64,000 nt of DNA, taken from Lactococcus garvieae (GTDB lineage: Bacteria > Bacillota > Bacilli > Lactobacillales > Streptococcaceae). The stretch is from the NCBI RefSeq assembly GCF_016027715.1, contig NZ_CP065691.1:1-64000 (forward strand), read 5' to 3'. Positions 1 through 9,365 of this stretch are shown one piece after another. Both the position numbers and the translations under genes were made by a program. A model generated the notes under the pieces. The model ran no database searches. It saw only the letters and a program-made list of their open reading frames with translations, and was not told the DNA's origin. Each line of letters opens with the position of its first letter. Positions within the stretch are counted from its first letter, which is position 1.

Positions 1-1
1 G

Positions 2-568
2 CAACGGATTCATTTTGACCTTAATGGTCAACGTGATGAGGAACGCTTGCGCTTTGCATTGGATACTCAAACACCTGCAGATATCGCTTTTTCTGCGGTC
101 AAACAAGTTGAAGATGACTTTCATGTGCGTTTTCACAAGCATGAGAAAATTTATGAATACCTGTTAGAAAACAGTAAAGTTCGGCGTCCGTTTACACGTC
201 TTTACCGGGCACATTTTCGCTATAATCTTGATGAAAACCTGATGCGCCAGGCTCTAAATGACTTAATAGGAACTCATGACTTTACGGGATTTACAGCTGC
301 AGGAGCGACGGTTGAGGATAAGGTCCGTACGATAACTCAAGCGGAACTTGTTAAGATAGACGAGGAAACCTATAAATTTATTTTCCGTGGCAATGGTTTT
401 CTCTATAAACAGGTTCGTAATATGATGGGCACTGTAATAAAAATAGGAAATGGGCGTATGCCTGTTTCTCAGATTAAAAAGATACTAGAAAGTAAAAATC
501 GTGACTTAGCAGGTCCGACTGCGGCCCCAGAAGGGCTCTATCTCAAGGAGGTAATCTATCTTGACTAA
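2..568 (+). CDS. truA: tRNA pseudouridine synthase A, C-terminal part (5' end outside window)
   Basis: TruA converts U38-U40 of the tRNA anticodon arm to pseudouridine. The frame is open from base 2, so the gene begins upstream; about 188 residues remain. Family signatures visible are RFALDTQTP near the left edge, the HEKIYEYLL strand, the DFTGFTAAGA stretch and the C-terminal FLYKQVRNMMGT motif of the second half-domain. The catalytic Asp lies off the window. A TTG at 47 is internal and not a real start. The stop overlaps the TTG start of the kinase gene by 8 bp, which suggests one operon with the next three genes. Confidence 0.93.
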   Translation, partial: QRIHFDLNGQRDEERLRFALDTQTPADIAFSAVKQVEDDFHVRFHKHEKIYEYLLENSKVRRPFTRLYRAHFRYNLDENLMRQALNDLIGTHDFTGFTAAGATVEDKVRTITQAELVKIDEETYKFIFRGNGFLYKQVRNMMGTVIKIGNGRMPVSQIKKILESKNRDLAGPTAAPEGLYLKEVIYLD

Positions 569-1394
569 AAACATTGTTGCTGTACATGACATTTCTTGTG
601 TTGGTCGCTGTTCACTCACAGTGGCGCTTCCTATTATCAGTGCTTATGGAATTGAGTGCCGCCTTCTACCAACTGCGCTTTTGTCAACACATACAGGTGG
701 CTTTACTAACTTTACTTATCTTGACCTGACAGATGAGATGCGTAAAATTATTAACGCATGGCAAGAGTTAGACCTACAGATGGATGGAATTTACAGTGGT
801 TTCATGGCTTCAGCTGAGCAGATTGATGTGCTGAAAGAGTTGATTGCTCTATACAAAGATGCGGACAACCTTTCCATTATTGATCCTGTTATGGCAGATC
901 ATGGTGAGCTTTATAGTGTTTTTGATATGAATTTTGTAGAAAAGATGGGAGAGCTCCTGCCTTATGCAGATGTTCTCATCCCTAATATTACAGAAGCCTG
1001 CCTCCTCACCGACACACCTTATCAAGAGGGTGTGCAGTCTGAGGATTTTATCCACATGCTTATTGAAAAGTTACAAGCACGTGGCGCCAAAAATGTTGTT
1101 TTGACTGGTGTCATGCTAGATGAAAAATATATTGGAGCTGCCGCAGCTAGAAATACAGGCCAAATTGACTATGTTTTAGCAGAAAAGTTGCCGGGAGCTT
1201 ATCACGGGACAGGTGATATATTTGGCTCGGTTTTATCGGCTGAGTTAACAAGTGGCAAGACTTTAACAGCGGCCACACGTGAGGCTGTAGACTTTGTAGT
1301 GAAGTCAATTAAAAATACTCCTAAGTCTGCTGATAAACGTTATGGTGTGGAGTTTGAGCAGACTCTGAAAAGCAAGAGGAATCAAGAAAAATGA
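561..1394 (+). CDS. pyridoxamine/pyridoxal kinase-like (PdxY/ThiD family) kinase
   Basis: A 277-residue ribokinase-fold kinase that should phosphorylate a B6 vitamer (pyridoxal or pyridoxamine) or hydroxymethylpyrimidine. Visible features are the N-terminal VHDISCVGRCSL segment typical of Gram-positive PdxK/PdxY-like proteins, IIDPVMADHG in the middle, and the C-terminal anion-hole motif GTGDIFGSVL with the presumed catalytic Asp. Start is TTG at 561, preceded by an AAGGAGG Shine-Dalgarno inside truA. Its stop overlaps the downstream ECF S component by 4 bp, so kinase and transporter are probably co-translated as a vitamin salvage pair. B6 versus HMP substrate cannot be decided from sequence. 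Confidence 0.85.
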   Translation: MTKNIVAVHDISCVGRCSLTVALPIISAYGIECRLLPTALLSTHTGGFTNFTYLDLTDEMRKIINAWQELDLQMDGIYSGFMASAEQIDVLKELIALYKDADNLSIIDPVMADHGELYSVFDMNFVEKMGELLPYADVLIPNITEACLLTDTPYQEGVQSEDFIHMLIEKLQARGAKNVVLTGVMLDEKYIGAAAARNTGQIDYVLAEKLPGAYHGTGDIFGSVLSAELTSGKTLTAATREAVDFVVKSIKNTPKSADKRYGVEFEQTLKSKRNQEK

Positions 1395-1873
1395 AGTATT
1401 CTACAAAAAAACTGACACTGCTTGCTCTCCTAGCTGCCTTGACTTTTGTGTTAGGTTACTTTACAAAAATACCAATTCCCGGGGGTTATTTTACCTTGCT
1501 AGATGCTGGCATCTTCACGACTGCCATGTTACTGGGAAAGCGGGAAGGCTTGATTGTGGGAGCATTGGCAGGCTTTCTCAATGACTTCATCGCGGGCTAT
1601 GCGGCTTATATGTTTTTTACATTAGTCATTCATGGCTTACAAGGCTATTTGGGCGTTGTTACCAAGAACAAATGGATGAATTATTTCCTCGCTACTTTTG
1701 TTATGGTTGCTGGCTACTTTATAGCTGACATGTTTATTGTGGGCAGTTTGGGTGTAGCACTACCTGACATGGTTATCAATGCTGTACAAACAAGTGCAGG
1801 TTTTGCTATTGCTTTGCTCCTCTCAGAAATACTTAAGAAATCAGGTGCCCTTCATGGATTTAACACAAATTAA
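1391..1873 (+). CDS. ECF transporter S component (vitamin precursor uptake)
   Basis: A 160-residue, very hydrophobic protein with about five or six membrane segments, matching small ECF S components that bind one vitamin and share a common energizing module. Visible features are the N-terminal [19 protein letters not shown] helix with the small-residue pattern that contacts EcfT, and a [29 protein letters not shown] segment spanning helices 2 and 3 (residues about 40-65). Overlap with the upstream kinase suggests a pyridoxine-type (PdxU) or HMP-type (HmpT) substrate; this is inference from context. No EcfA/EcfT genes are in the window. Confidence 0.8.
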   Translation: MKYSTKKLTLLALLAALTFVLGYFTKIPIPGGYFTLLDAGIFTTAMLLGKREGLIVGALAGFLNDFIAGYAAYMFFTLVIHGLQGYLGVVTKNKWMNYFLATFVMVAGYFIADMFIVGSLGVALPDMVINAVQTSAGFAIALLLSEILKKSGALHGFNTN

Positions 1874-2393
1874 AGAAGATACAAAAATTATTATTGAAGA
1901 TGTTATTGAAAAAACAGGCGTCCAGGCTGGACAGATCTTTGTACTAGGATTATCAAGTTCAGAAGTCAATGGAGGAATAATCGGTAAAAACTCATCAGCC
2001 GAAATAGGTGAAGTGATTGTCACAACGATCTATGAAGCTATAAATAAACGTGGGGTTTATCTTGCGGTCCAGGCTTGTGAGCATCTTAACCGAGCGCTTT
2101 TAATTGAGCAAGAATTGGCAGATAAAATAGACTTAGAAGTTGTATCCGTTATCCCACAACTCCATGCTGGAGGGAGTGGACAAGTTGCAGCATATAAATT
2201 GTTTAAAAAACCAGTAGAAGTTGAACATATCATAGCTCATGCTGGTTTAGACATTGGTGATACAGCTATCGGAATGCATGTTAAGCATGTGCAGATACCT
2301 ATCCGTCCTGTTTTGAAAGAACTTGGAGGAGCGCACGTTACCGCACTTAAATCTCGTCCTAAACTTATTGGTGGAGTACGCGCAGCTTATTAG
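1854..2393 (+). CDS. TIGR01440/UPF0340 family protein
   Basis: A 179-residue soluble protein of the UPF0340 (TIGR01440) family, biochemical function unknown. Recognisable parts are the [13 protein letters not shown] segment, the ACEHLNRAL segment and the C-terminal [14 protein letters not shown] region with clustered histidines. I place the start at ATG 1854, which gives the family-typical N terminus MDLTQIKED; a longer reading from 1779 lies entirely inside the ECF gene. It overlaps that gene by 20 bp and ends the truA operon. Confidence 0.82.
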   Translation: MDLTQIKEDTKIIIEDVIEKTGVQAGQIFVLGLSSSEVNGGIIGKNSSAEIGEVIVTTIYEAINKRGVYLAVQACEHLNRALLIEQELADKIDLEVVSVIPQLHAGGSGQVAAYKLFKKPVEVEHIIAHAGLDIGDTAIGMHVKHVQIPIRPVLKELGGAHVTALKSRPKLIGGVRAAY

Positions 2394-2411
2394 ATGAGTA
2401 ACAGAGGACAA

Positions 2412-2586
2412 TTGCATATCAATTTGTCAAAACTATAAAGTATGAGAGAATAGTATTAACATTAGAGGAGGAGGTGGAGATGGATAACGTCGAAGCAGGA
2501 GACCTCAGAGAAAAATCAGCGACTCGTATGACCAACTGATTATTCACTAATTTCTAAGAGAGGGTAGAATTTCTATCCTCTTTTTT
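2412..2586 (+). ncRNA. putative small structured transcript (with possible 19-codon ORF)
   Basis: A stretch between the TIGR01440 gene and pyrG carries its own expression signals. TTGCAT (2412-2417) and TATAAA (2434-2439) are separated by 16 bp. A purine-rich GAGGAGGAGG lies at 2466-2475. A strong intrinsic terminator has a 10-bp stem (2559-2568 with 2572-2581) and a U-tract to 2586. Internal pairings GAGGT/ACCTC (2471/2512) and AATCAG/CTGATT suggest folding. A 19-codon ORF with ideal Shine-Dalgarno spacing runs 2480-2539 (MDNVEAGDLREKSATRMTN). It could be a small RNA, a small-protein gene or a relic leader; pyrG has its own promoter downstream. I recognise no known RNA family. Confidence 0.45.
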
Positions 2587-2607
2587 GTCCAAATGAAATT
2601 AGGCGCC

Positions 2608-2636
2608 TTGACAAAAAAAACAAAATCATATAAAAT
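2608..2636 (+). promoter_or_regulatory. pyrG promoter
   Basis: TTGACA at 2608-2613 and TAAAAT at 2631-2636 with a 17-bp spacer. The predicted start is G2644 in the run GGGC (2644-2647), the initiation sequence expected for CTP-sensitive pyrG transcription. Confidence 0.8.
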
Positions 2637-2643
2637 GATATTC

Positions 2644-2700
2644 GGGCACCGCTTTTTGCGGTAAAGTCAGAAGCTCCCTTACAAAAGGGAGCTTATTTTT
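2644..2700 (+). promoter_or_regulatory. pyrG CTP-responsive attenuator leader
   Basis: The predicted transcript starts GGGCACC. A small hairpin ACCGC/GCGGT (2648-2662) is followed by an intrinsic terminator, 2671-2680 paired with 2685-2694, then a U-tract. The 5' arm contains GCTCCCTT. In the mechanism established for Bacillus subtilis and Lactococcus lactis pyrG, low CTP makes polymerase stutter and add extra G residues after GGG; the poly-G then pairs with the CU-rich 5' arm and prevents termination. All these elements are present here, so the same control is inferred. Confidence 0.82.
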
Positions 2701-2744
2701 TTATTTTCCCAGGCTTAAGAATAGAAAACAGAGGAGATTTCACA

Positions 2745-4349
2745 TTGGCAACTAAGTATATTTTCGTCACAGGTGGTGGTACTTCATCAATGGGTAAAGG
2801 TATTGTTGCAGCGTCTTTGGGACGTTTGCTCAAAAACCGTGGCCTTAAAGTTACCGTACAAAAATTTGATCCATATCTTAATATTGATCCAGGGACAATG
2901 AGTCCTTACCAACATGGTGAAGTTTTTGTAACTGACGATGGTGCAGAGACTGACCTTGACCTTGGTCACTATGAGCGCTTCATTGACATCAACCTCAATA
3001 AGTACTCAAACGTAACATCAGGTAAAGTTTATTCTGAAATTTTACGTAAAGAGCGTAAAGGTGAATATCTGGGAGCGACTGTTCAAATGGTGCCACACGT
3101 GACAGACACTCTCAAAGAAAAAATCAAACGTGCAGCAACAATGACTGATGCAGATGTCATTATTACGGAAGTTGGTGGAACAGTTGGTGATATGGAGTCT
3201 TTACCCTTCATTGAAGCTTTGCGCCAAATGAAAGCAGAAGTGGGTTCAGATAATGTAATGTACATCCATACTGTGCCAATCCTTCACTTGCGTGCAGCTG
3301 GTGAGTTGAAAACTAAAATTGCACAAAATGCGACTAAAACCTTGCGTGAGTATGGTATCCAAGCCAACATGTTGGTCCTTCGTACAGAAGTTCCAATCAC
3401 TCGCGAAATGCGTGATAAAGTCGCAATGTATTGTGATGTAGATCCTGAAGCAGTTATTCAATCTCTTGACGTCGAGCATCTCTATCAAATTCCGTTAAAC
3501 TTGCAAGAGCAAAACATGGACCAAATCGTGTGTGATCATTTGAAGCTTGATGCACCAGCCGCAGATATGACTGAGTGGGCAGAAATGGTTGACCATGTAA
3601 TGAACCTTAAGAAAAAAGTAAAAATTGCTTTGGTTGGTAAATATGTAGAATTGCCAGATGCTTATATTTCAGTAACAGAGGCGCTCAAACACGCTGGCTA
3701 TCCGGCGGATAGCGATATTGACCTTGATTGGGTCAATGCTAATGATTTGAACGACAGCAATGCTGCAGCTCGCCTCAAAGATGCACACGGGATTATTGTG
3801 CCCGGTGGATTTGGTGAACGTGGTTCAGAAGGTAAAATCTCTGCAATTCGTTTTGCCCGTGAAAATGACGTACCAATGCTAGGTATCTGTTTGGGTATGC
3901 AAATGACTTGTGTGGAGTTTGCTCGTAACGTTCTTGGTATGGAAGGTGCTCATTCTTACGAATTGAACCCTGAAACACCTTATCCAATTATTGATATTAT
4001 GCGTGATCAGGTAGATGTTGAAGATATGGGTGGTACTTTACGTTTGGGACTCTATCCATCAAAATTAAAAGCCAACACTAAAACACGTGCTGCTTATGGA
4101 GATGTGGATGTTGTGCAACGTCGTCACCGTCACCGTTATGAATTTAACAACAAATACCGTGAACAATTTGAAGCTGCTGGCTTCACATTCTCTGGCGTTT
4201 CACCTGATAACCGCTTGGTTGAGATTGTTGAATTAACAGATAAGAAATTCTTTGTTGCTTGCCAATATCACCCAGAATTACAATCACGTCCAAACCGTCC
4301 AGAAGAACTTTATCAAGCATTTGTTAAAGCTGCTGTGGATAATATGTAA
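2745..4349 (+). CDS. pyrG: CTP synthase
   Basis: Makes CTP from UTP, ATP and glutamine in the cytosol. Length of 534 residues is standard. The N-terminal synthetase domain shows the [12 protein letters not shown]-loop-like motif, [11 protein letters not shown] and [13 protein letters not shown]; the C-terminal class I glutamine amidotransferase domain shows GGFGERG, the nucleophile in GICLGMQ and the QYHPE triad segment. Start is TTG at 2745 behind a GAGGAG Shine-Dalgarno; the N terminus [11 protein letters not shown] matches the family. Expression is likely set by the upstream attenuator. Monocistronic, with its own terminator. Here pyrG is not adjacent to rpoE, which lies at 31.9 kb. Confidence 0.97.
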   Translation: MATKYIFVTGGGTSSMGKGIVAASLGRLLKNRGLKVTVQKFDPYLNIDPGTMSPYQHGEVFVTDDGAETDLDLGHYERFIDINLNKYSNVTSGKVYSEILRKERKGEYLGATVQMVPHVTDTLKEKIKRAATMTDADVIITEVGGTVGDMESLPFIEALRQMKAEVGSDNVMYIHTVPILHLRAAGELKTKIAQNATKTLREYGIQANMLVLRTEVPITREMRDKVAMYCDVDPEAVIQSLDVEHLYQIPLNLQEQNMDQIVCDHLKLDAPAADMTEWAEMVDHVMNLKKKVKIALVGKYVELPDAYISVTEALKHAGYPADSDIDLDWVNANDLNDSNAAARLKDAHGIIVPGGFGERGSEGKISAIRFARENDVPMLGICLGMQMTCVEFARNVLGMEGAHSYELNPETPYPIIDIMRDQVDVEDMGGTLRLGLYPSKLKANTKTRAAYGDVDVVQRRHRHRYEFNNKYREQFEAAGFTFSGVSPDNRLVEIVELTDKKFFVACQYHPELQSRPNRPEELYQAFVKAAVDNM

Positions 4350-4353
4350 AAGA

Positions 4354-4384
4354 AATCCCTAACATTGCGTTGGGGATTTTTTTT
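4354..4384 (+). terminator. pyrG terminator
   Basis: AATCCCTAAC (4354-4363) pairs with GTTGGGGATT (4369-4378) through a 5-nt loop and is followed by a T-run. Confidence 0.85.
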
Positions 4385-4473
4385 GAGAAAAATTTCTTCA
4401 ATCACGTTGTACTTTTTACTTCGGTCCTCTATCATTTTTTGATATACTGGTTGAAAAGTCAAAGGGGAAAGAT

Positions 4474-5073
4474 ATGTCAGAATACCAACGTATGATTTCG
4501 GGTCAACTCTATAGGGCGCAGAAGATTGAAAAAAATTACGATCCGCTACCAGGTAGAGCACTTGCTCAAAAAATAAATCAAGTCAGTTTGCTGGATCAGG
4601 ACCAAATTATTGCTTTAGAAAAAAAACTCTTTGGCAGTACAGGAGAATCTATTTATGTTAATCCCCCTCTTCAGGTAGATTATGGCTTTAATACGCATAT
4701 CGGAGAAAACTTTTATGCCAATATCGACTGTATCTTTCTCGATGTTGCTCCGATTACTATTGGTGATGATGTATTGTTTGGCCCTCGTGTCAGTTTGATT
4801 ACGCCGATGCATCCAATTGATGCGGGAGTCCGGCTCAGAGGACTCGAATATGCAAAGCCGATTACTATTGGGAACCGAGTCTGGCTAGGGGCTGGTGTCA
4901 TTGTTAATCCAGGAGTATCCATTGGCGACAATACAATTGTGGGTTCAGGAGCAGTAGTAACAAAAGATTTACCTGCTAACGTTATTGCAGTGGGTAATCC
5001 CGCGCGCGTGCTCAGGAAAATTACAGAAGAAGACAAAAAGTATTGGGAAGAGCAAGAAAATAATTATCACTAA
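4474..5073 (+). CDS. maltose/galactoside-type sugar O-acetyltransferase
   Basis: A 199-residue left-handed beta-helix acetyltransferase (Maa/LacA/NodL family) transferring acetyl from acetyl-CoA to a sugar hydroxyl. The N-terminal Mac domain (MISGQLYRA, residues 7-15) is followed by hexapeptide repeats such as ITIGDDVLFGP, ITIGNRVWLGAG and VSIGDNTIVGSG. The catalytic His of the PMHPID segment is present. Shine-Dalgarno AAGGGG precedes ATG 4474. Single gene; substrate not predictable. Confidence 0.9.
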   Translation: MSEYQRMISGQLYRAQKIEKNYDPLPGRALAQKINQVSLLDQDQIIALEKKLFGSTGESIYVNPPLQVDYGFNTHIGENFYANIDCIFLDVAPITIGDDVLFGPRVSLITPMHPIDAGVRLRGLEYAKPITIGNRVWLGAGVIVNPGVSIGDNTIVGSGAVVTKDLPANVIAVGNPARVLRKITEEDKKYWEEQENNYH

Positions 5074-5077
5074 ACCC

Positions 5078-5106
5078 AAAAAAAGCAGACCAAAAGTCTG
5101 CTTTTT
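5078..5106. terminator. bidirectional terminator between acetyltransferase and DUF2929 gene
   Basis: AAAAGCAGAC (5081-5090) pairs with GTCTGCTTTT (5096-5105). A-rich and T-rich flanks on both sides suit the converging genes. Confidence 0.85.
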
Positions 5107-5130
5107 CGGTATAAATCTATCTAAAATAGA

Positions 5131-5307
5131 TTATTTCTTTGGTTGGACGACTCCAATTTCACTAATAAGTAAAACGAAAAGTCCGAATACAAGTGAGACT
5201 ACCAAAGTGCTAAAAGGTCTGTCAGTTACTCCAGCGAGTGCGGTCATGATATAACCTACAACTTCACCAATAACTGCTGACCAGAAAAGAGTTACAAGTA
5301 CTTTCAT
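5131..5307 (-). CDS. DUF2929 (YjzD-like) small membrane protein
   Basis: A 58-residue protein read on the minus strand: it begins MKVLVTLFWSAVIGEVVGY and ends SEIGVVQPKK. Two hydrophobic segments (about 3-22 and 33-50) predict a two-pass membrane protein of the YjzD/DUF2929 type, function unknown. ATG at 5307 follows an AAAGAAG Shine-Dalgarno; the stop is close to the convergent terminator. A plus-strand reading through the same bases has no start signals and is rejected. Confidence 0.75.
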   Translation of the reverse strand: MKVLVTLFWSAVIGEVVGYIMTALAGVTDRPFSTLVVSLVFGLFVLLISEIGVVQPKK

Positions 5308-5414
5308 AATGATTCTTCTTTCGATTTTCCTTCAAAATAAAGTATAATACTATTAGAGCTAAAATTCAAGAATTATGCAAAAAAATAATACGAAAATAGG
5401 CAGAAAGGAGTCAT

Positions 5415-8400
5415 ATGTTTGCCCAATTAAATACTAAAACGGAGTATAGCTTTCTCGACAGCGTAGTCCGAGTAAAGGATTATCTGCAAGTGGCAGAAAA
5501 AATGGGCTATAAACAGCTTGGGATTTGTGATGTAGGAAATCTCCACGGGGCTTATCATTTTGCCATTGAGGCACAAAAAAGAAAGATCCAGCCTATTATT
5601 GGGATTGAGTTAGTTTTTGACTTAGATAATGTGCCTATTTCTTTTGGATTTATTGCTAAAAATACACAGGGTTATAAAAATCTTTTGAAGATTTCATCGA
5701 GCCATAACTATGGTCGGCGTCGTTTTTCAGACATCGAGATGTTCTTAGATAATGTGGCTTTAGTTGTTCCAGAATCTTATGCAAACCTGTCTGCGTTGTC
5801 CCAGATTAACGCGGAGCTCTATGCTGGTATTTCGATGTACACAACAAGTCAGACACAAATCAATCTGCCTGTCCTTCCCTTCCAATCCGTACGCTATTTG
5901 ACATTGTCAGATAATGAAAGTTTGGAAATTCTGCACGCAATCCGTGACATTATACCTTATGACCAAAGTTTAACTCTGTCTAATGACCAACTCCTCCAAC
6001 GGCCAGAAATTTACGAAAAAGTTTATGCTAAAAATTACCCGCAAGCAGTGACAAATCTCGAACAATTAGTGGAAAAGATCTCATATGATTTTAGTGAAAA
6101 ATTGGGTTTGCCCAAATTTGATAACTCAAGAAATGCCGCGGAACTGCTCCGTGAAACTGCAGAAGCTCATCTACCTGAGGGTGAGAAATATCGGGAACGT
6201 CTGAATCACGAGCTTTCAGTCATCCATCAGATGGGATTTGATGATTATTTTTTAATTGTTGCTGATTTGCTCCGTTATGCTAGCGAGAATAATATTTATT
6301 GTGGAATGGGAAGAGGATCTGCAGCTGGGTCACTTGTTGCTTATGTATTGGGTATCACCCATGTTGATCCAGTAGCTAATAATCTTTTCTTTGAACGTTT
6401 CTTGAACCCGGAACGTGTGGCCATGCCCGATATCGATATTGATATGCCGGATAATAAACGTTCCGAACTTCTTGCTTATATGAAGCGTCGCTACGGTAGT
6501 GATCATGTAGCACAAATTGTAACTTTTTCAACCCTCGGAAAACGTCAAGCTTTACGTGATGTAGGCAAAGCTTTTGGAATGAATGAAGCTGAACTATCAA
6601 ATCTCACGCGCATGTTGGCACGTCGTTTTGGTTCACTACGTGATGAATATGAAGAGAATCCCAAATTTAAGGCTGAAATATTACGTGATGCTAGGCTCAA
6701 AAAAATTTATGAGATAGCTTGCCGTATCGAAGGAATGCCGCGGCAGACTTCAACTCATGCTTCTGGATTAGTACTTAGCCAAGAATCTTTAGTTAATTAT
6801 GTACCTTTGAAACCCTCCGATGACTTAGCTTTGACACAGTACGAAGCGCCGGATGTTGAAGCTATTGGCCTCTTAAAAATAGATTTCTTGGGCTTACGTA
6901 ATCTTACAATCATTGAACGTTTACGTGAACTTGTCCAAAAACGAAAAGAAATTGATATTGATCCTTTGAAGATAGACTTGGAGGATGAAGCAACCTTGGA
7001 ACTTTTTCGGGCAGGTAATACGATGGGGATTTTCCAGTTTGAAAATCCTCAGATGAGACGTTTTCTCCGTAATCTGGCGCCTACTAAGTTTGAGGATATC
7101 GTGGATGCGACTTCTATCTTTCGTCCCGGTCCCTCTCAGTTTATTCCAGAGTTTGTCGCAAGAAGGCACGGCCATGAGAAAGTTGAAGTCATTGATGAGA
7201 CCTTGACGGAGATTTTATCCCCTACTTATGGCATTATGATTTATCAGGAACAAATTATGCAAGTAGCCCAGCGCTTTGCTGGATTTTCTTTAGGGAAAGC
7301 TGACTTATTACGACGGGCTATCTCTAAGAAAAAGGGGAAGGAGTTCGAAGAACTCCAAGCTGAATTTTTGGCTGGTAGTTTACAAATGGGACATACAGAA
7401 GAAAAAGCATTAGAAATATATCGCTTGATTGAGCGTTTTGCCAACTATGGCTTTAATAGATCACATGCTTATGCCTATGCTGCCTTAGCCTTTCAAATTG
7501 CTTTTTTTAAGGCGAATTATCCTGATGAATTCTATGAAGTCCAATTGCGCGATCGTAAAAGAGAGATTATGATTCAAGATGCTTTGGACAACGGATTTCA
7601 GATGGAGCAACCCCTGCTTAATCGTATGCCATATCATGATCGGGTTGAAAATAAAAAAATTGCTCTTGGACTCGCAAATATTAGGACAATTCCTAGAGAT
7701 ATGGCTTTTTGGATAGTCGAAAATAGACCTTTTTCAGGTTTAGCAGAGTTGGTTAAAGCTCTACCTGCAAATTTCCAAAAAAATGATTATTTATTGCCTC
7801 TTATACAGATTGGTGCTTTTGATGATCAAGATAAAAATAGAGGAAAGCTTGCGAAAAACTTACAAAGTTTGATTGAATATACACAAATCATTCAGCTAGA
7901 TCTTTTTGGAACGACTGCCCTAAAATTTTCTTATCAAGATGAAGAAGACTATTTGCAGTCAGAAAAATATGAGTTTGAAAAGTCTTTCTTAGGTGTCGGC
8001 ATCACACCACATCCTTTACAAACTCTAGCTCTTAAACTGGAAGGAAACTTTACACCATTCGCCGATTTGCAAAAAAATAAAAGAGCAACTCTTTTAGTGG
8101 AACTACTCTCGATCCGAACCCATCGGACAAAAAATGGCGAAACGATGGCTTTTCTGTCTGGAACAGACAGCAGAGAGAATTTTGATATCACTCTTTTCCC
8201 TGAAAACTATCGACGCTATATGTCTGACTTGGAAAAGGGAAAATATTATCTTATTTCTGGAAAAGTTTCGGAAAGAAATGATGAGTTGCAATTGTTAGCT
8301 GACCGAGTTATTGAAGTTGAAGACACCCAGCGCAAACTCTGGCTGAATATGTCTGACTCCAGCCATAATGTCCGAATATCACGTATATTGCGTGAGTTCC

Positions 8401-8531
8401 CTGGTGGAATACAAGTGATCCTCCATTTTACCGATACAAAAAAAACCACACAAACTCAGGTCTATGTGGAAGAAAGTGAACTTCTTTTGAACAAATTAGA
8501 AGCTTATGTCTTAAACGCTGTTTATAAATAG
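5415..8531 (+). CDS. dnaE: DNA polymerase III subunit alpha (DnaE type)
   Basis: A 1038-residue replicative polymerase of the DnaE family, which in Gram-positives extends RNA primers before handing over to PolC. The N-terminal PHP domain is degenerate: the usual His-X-His is replaced ([13 protein letters not shown]), as is usual in streptococcal relatives. The polymerase core shows [14 protein letters not shown], the catalytic Asp pair in [10 protein letters not shown] (about residues 337-345) and the third Asp in [17 protein letters not shown] and SRSHAYAYA-like ([10 protein letters not shown]) motifs and a C-terminal OB segment follow. AAGGAG precedes ATG 5415, and a TATAAT lies at 5343-5348. 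Confidence 0.96.
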   Translation: MFAQLNTKTEYSFLDSVVRVKDYLQVAEKMGYKQLGICDVGNLHGAYHFAIEAQKRKIQPIIGIELVFDLDNVPISFGFIAKNTQGYKNLLKISSSHNYGRRRFSDIEMFLDNVALVVPESYANLSALSQINAELYAGISMYTTSQTQINLPVLPFQSVRYLTLSDNESLEILHAIRDIIPYDQSLTLSNDQLLQRPEIYEKVYAKNYPQAVTNLEQLVEKISYDFSEKLGLPKFDNSRNAAELLRETAEAHLPEGEKYRERLNHELSVIHQMGFDDYFLIVADLLRYASENNIYCGMGRGSAAGSLVAYVLGITHVDPVANNLFFERFLNPERVAMPDIDIDMPDNKRSELLAYMKRRYGSDHVAQIVTFSTLGKRQALRDVGKAFGMNEAELSNLTRMLARRFGSLRDEYEENPKFKAEILRDARLKKIYEIACRIEGMPRQTSTHASGLVLSQESLVNYVPLKPSDDLALTQYEAPDVEAIGLLKIDFLGLRNLTIIERLRELVQKRKEIDIDPLKIDLEDEATLELFRAGNTMGIFQFENPQMRRFLRNLAPTKFEDIVDATSIFRPGPSQFIPEFVARRHGHEKVEVIDETLTEILSPTYGIMIYQEQIMQVAQRFAGFSLGKADLLRRAISKKKGKEFEELQAEFLAGSLQMGHTEEKALEIYRLIERFANYGFNRSHAYAYAALAFQIAFFKANYPDEFYEVQLRDRKREIMIQDALDNGFQMEQPLLNRMPYHDRVENKKIALGLANIRTIPRDMAFWIVENRPFSGLAELVKALPANFQKNDYLLPLIQIGAFDDQDKNRGKLAKNLQSLIEYTQIIQLDLFGTTALKFSYQDEEDYLQSEKYEFEKSFLGVGITPHPLQTLALKLEGNFTPFADLQKNKRATLLVELLSIRTHRTKNGETMAFLSGTDSRENFDITLFPENYRRYMSDLEKGKYYLISGKVSERNDELQLLADRVIEVEDTQRKLWLNMSDSSHNVRISRILREFPGGIQVILHFTDTKKTTQTQVYVEESELLLNKLEAYVLNAVYK

Positions 8532-8539
8532 CGTTTTTT
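8513..8539. terminator. dnaE terminator, overlapping the stop codon
   Basis: AAACGCT (8513-8519) pairs with AGCGTTT (8530-8536) and is followed by a T-run. The stem begins inside the last dnaE codons and lies between convergent genes. Confidence 0.75.
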
Positions 8540-8540
8540 C

Positions 8541-9194
8541 TTATGAACCAACGTAACCATAAATAGAGAACCACATCAATAGAGCCGCTCCCAGAACGAA
8601 CAGATGCCAAATGACATGAGCGAAAGGAAATTTATAGCGATAGATGATTGCACCTACAGAGTAGATAACACCACCTCCTACGAGGAACCAGAAACCAAAA
8701 GCAGGAAGAAGCTGCCACAAGGGATAAATGGCAAAGAGAATAACCCATCCCATAACAATATAAAGAATAGTTGACCCCCTAGGCACCGTGTTCCATCGTG
8801 GCAAGTAGATAGCTGTAACAATGATACCCGCTATCGCACAGAGCCAGACAACGGCTAACATGCCCCAGCCTAACCAGTTTCCAAGTGTGACGAGACAGTA
8901 AGGCGTGTAAGTACCCGCAATCAGGAGGAAAATTCCGCTGTGATCAAATACTTGAAAAACCTTTTGGGCCCGTGTAAAATAAAGACTATGAGCTAGGGTA
9001 GAAAACAAGAAAAGCAAGACAAGGGAAGTGCCGTAGATGGTAAAGGCTACTATCTGTATAGGTGAGTTATTAGACACTCCTTTAAGTATAAGTAAGACCA
9101 GTCCAGCAATGGCTAAACCTGTTCCTAGTCCATGTGTAACAGCATTGAAGACCTCATTGACAATTTGATAAGAGCGCGACATTGGCTTTTCCAT
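8541..9194 (-). CDS. trhA: PAQR family membrane homeostasis protein TrhA (hemolysin III family)
   Basis: A 217-residue, seven-helix membrane protein of the hemolysin III/PAQR family, linked to membrane fluidity homeostasis. Family motifs seen are STLAHSLYF, the DHSGIFLLIAGTYTP segment and the C-terminal FAHVIWHLFVLGA with the metal-ligand-type His residues. I start at ATG 9194 because an AGAAGGA Shine-Dalgarno sits just upstream; a start 15 codons earlier has none. Convergent with dnaE and divergent from the DegV gene. Confidence 0.88.
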   Translation of the reverse strand: MEKPMSRSYQIVNEVFNAVTHGLGTGLAIAGLVLLILKGVSNNSPIQIVAFTIYGTSLVLLFLFSTLAHSLYFTRAQKVFQVFDHSGIFLLIAGTYTPYCLVTLGNWLGWGMLAVVWLCAIAGIIVTAIYLPRWNTVPRGSTILYIVMGWVILFAIYPLWQLLPAFGFWFLVGGGVIYSVGAIIYRYKFPFAHVIWHLFVLGAALLMWFSIYGYVGS

Positions 9195-9365
9195 TGTTTC
9201 CTTCTTTCTATCCAATTTCCTTTTGCTTTTTAAAATCAAAATATCTTTAAATTTTAAAAAAGAGCATTAGCGAAATTGACGTACATTTGGTATAATATTA
9301 ATATATATTACCATAGATTGTATAGAAAAGAAATCGAAGTCTTTTTATTTTGATTTGGAGAAATT

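Noticed and set aside
4985-5254. 89-codon plus-strand ORF after the acetyltransferase gene
   Set aside because: It runs through the end of the acetyltransferase gene and a terminator and is antisense to a well-formed DUF2929 gene with its own Shine-Dalgarno.
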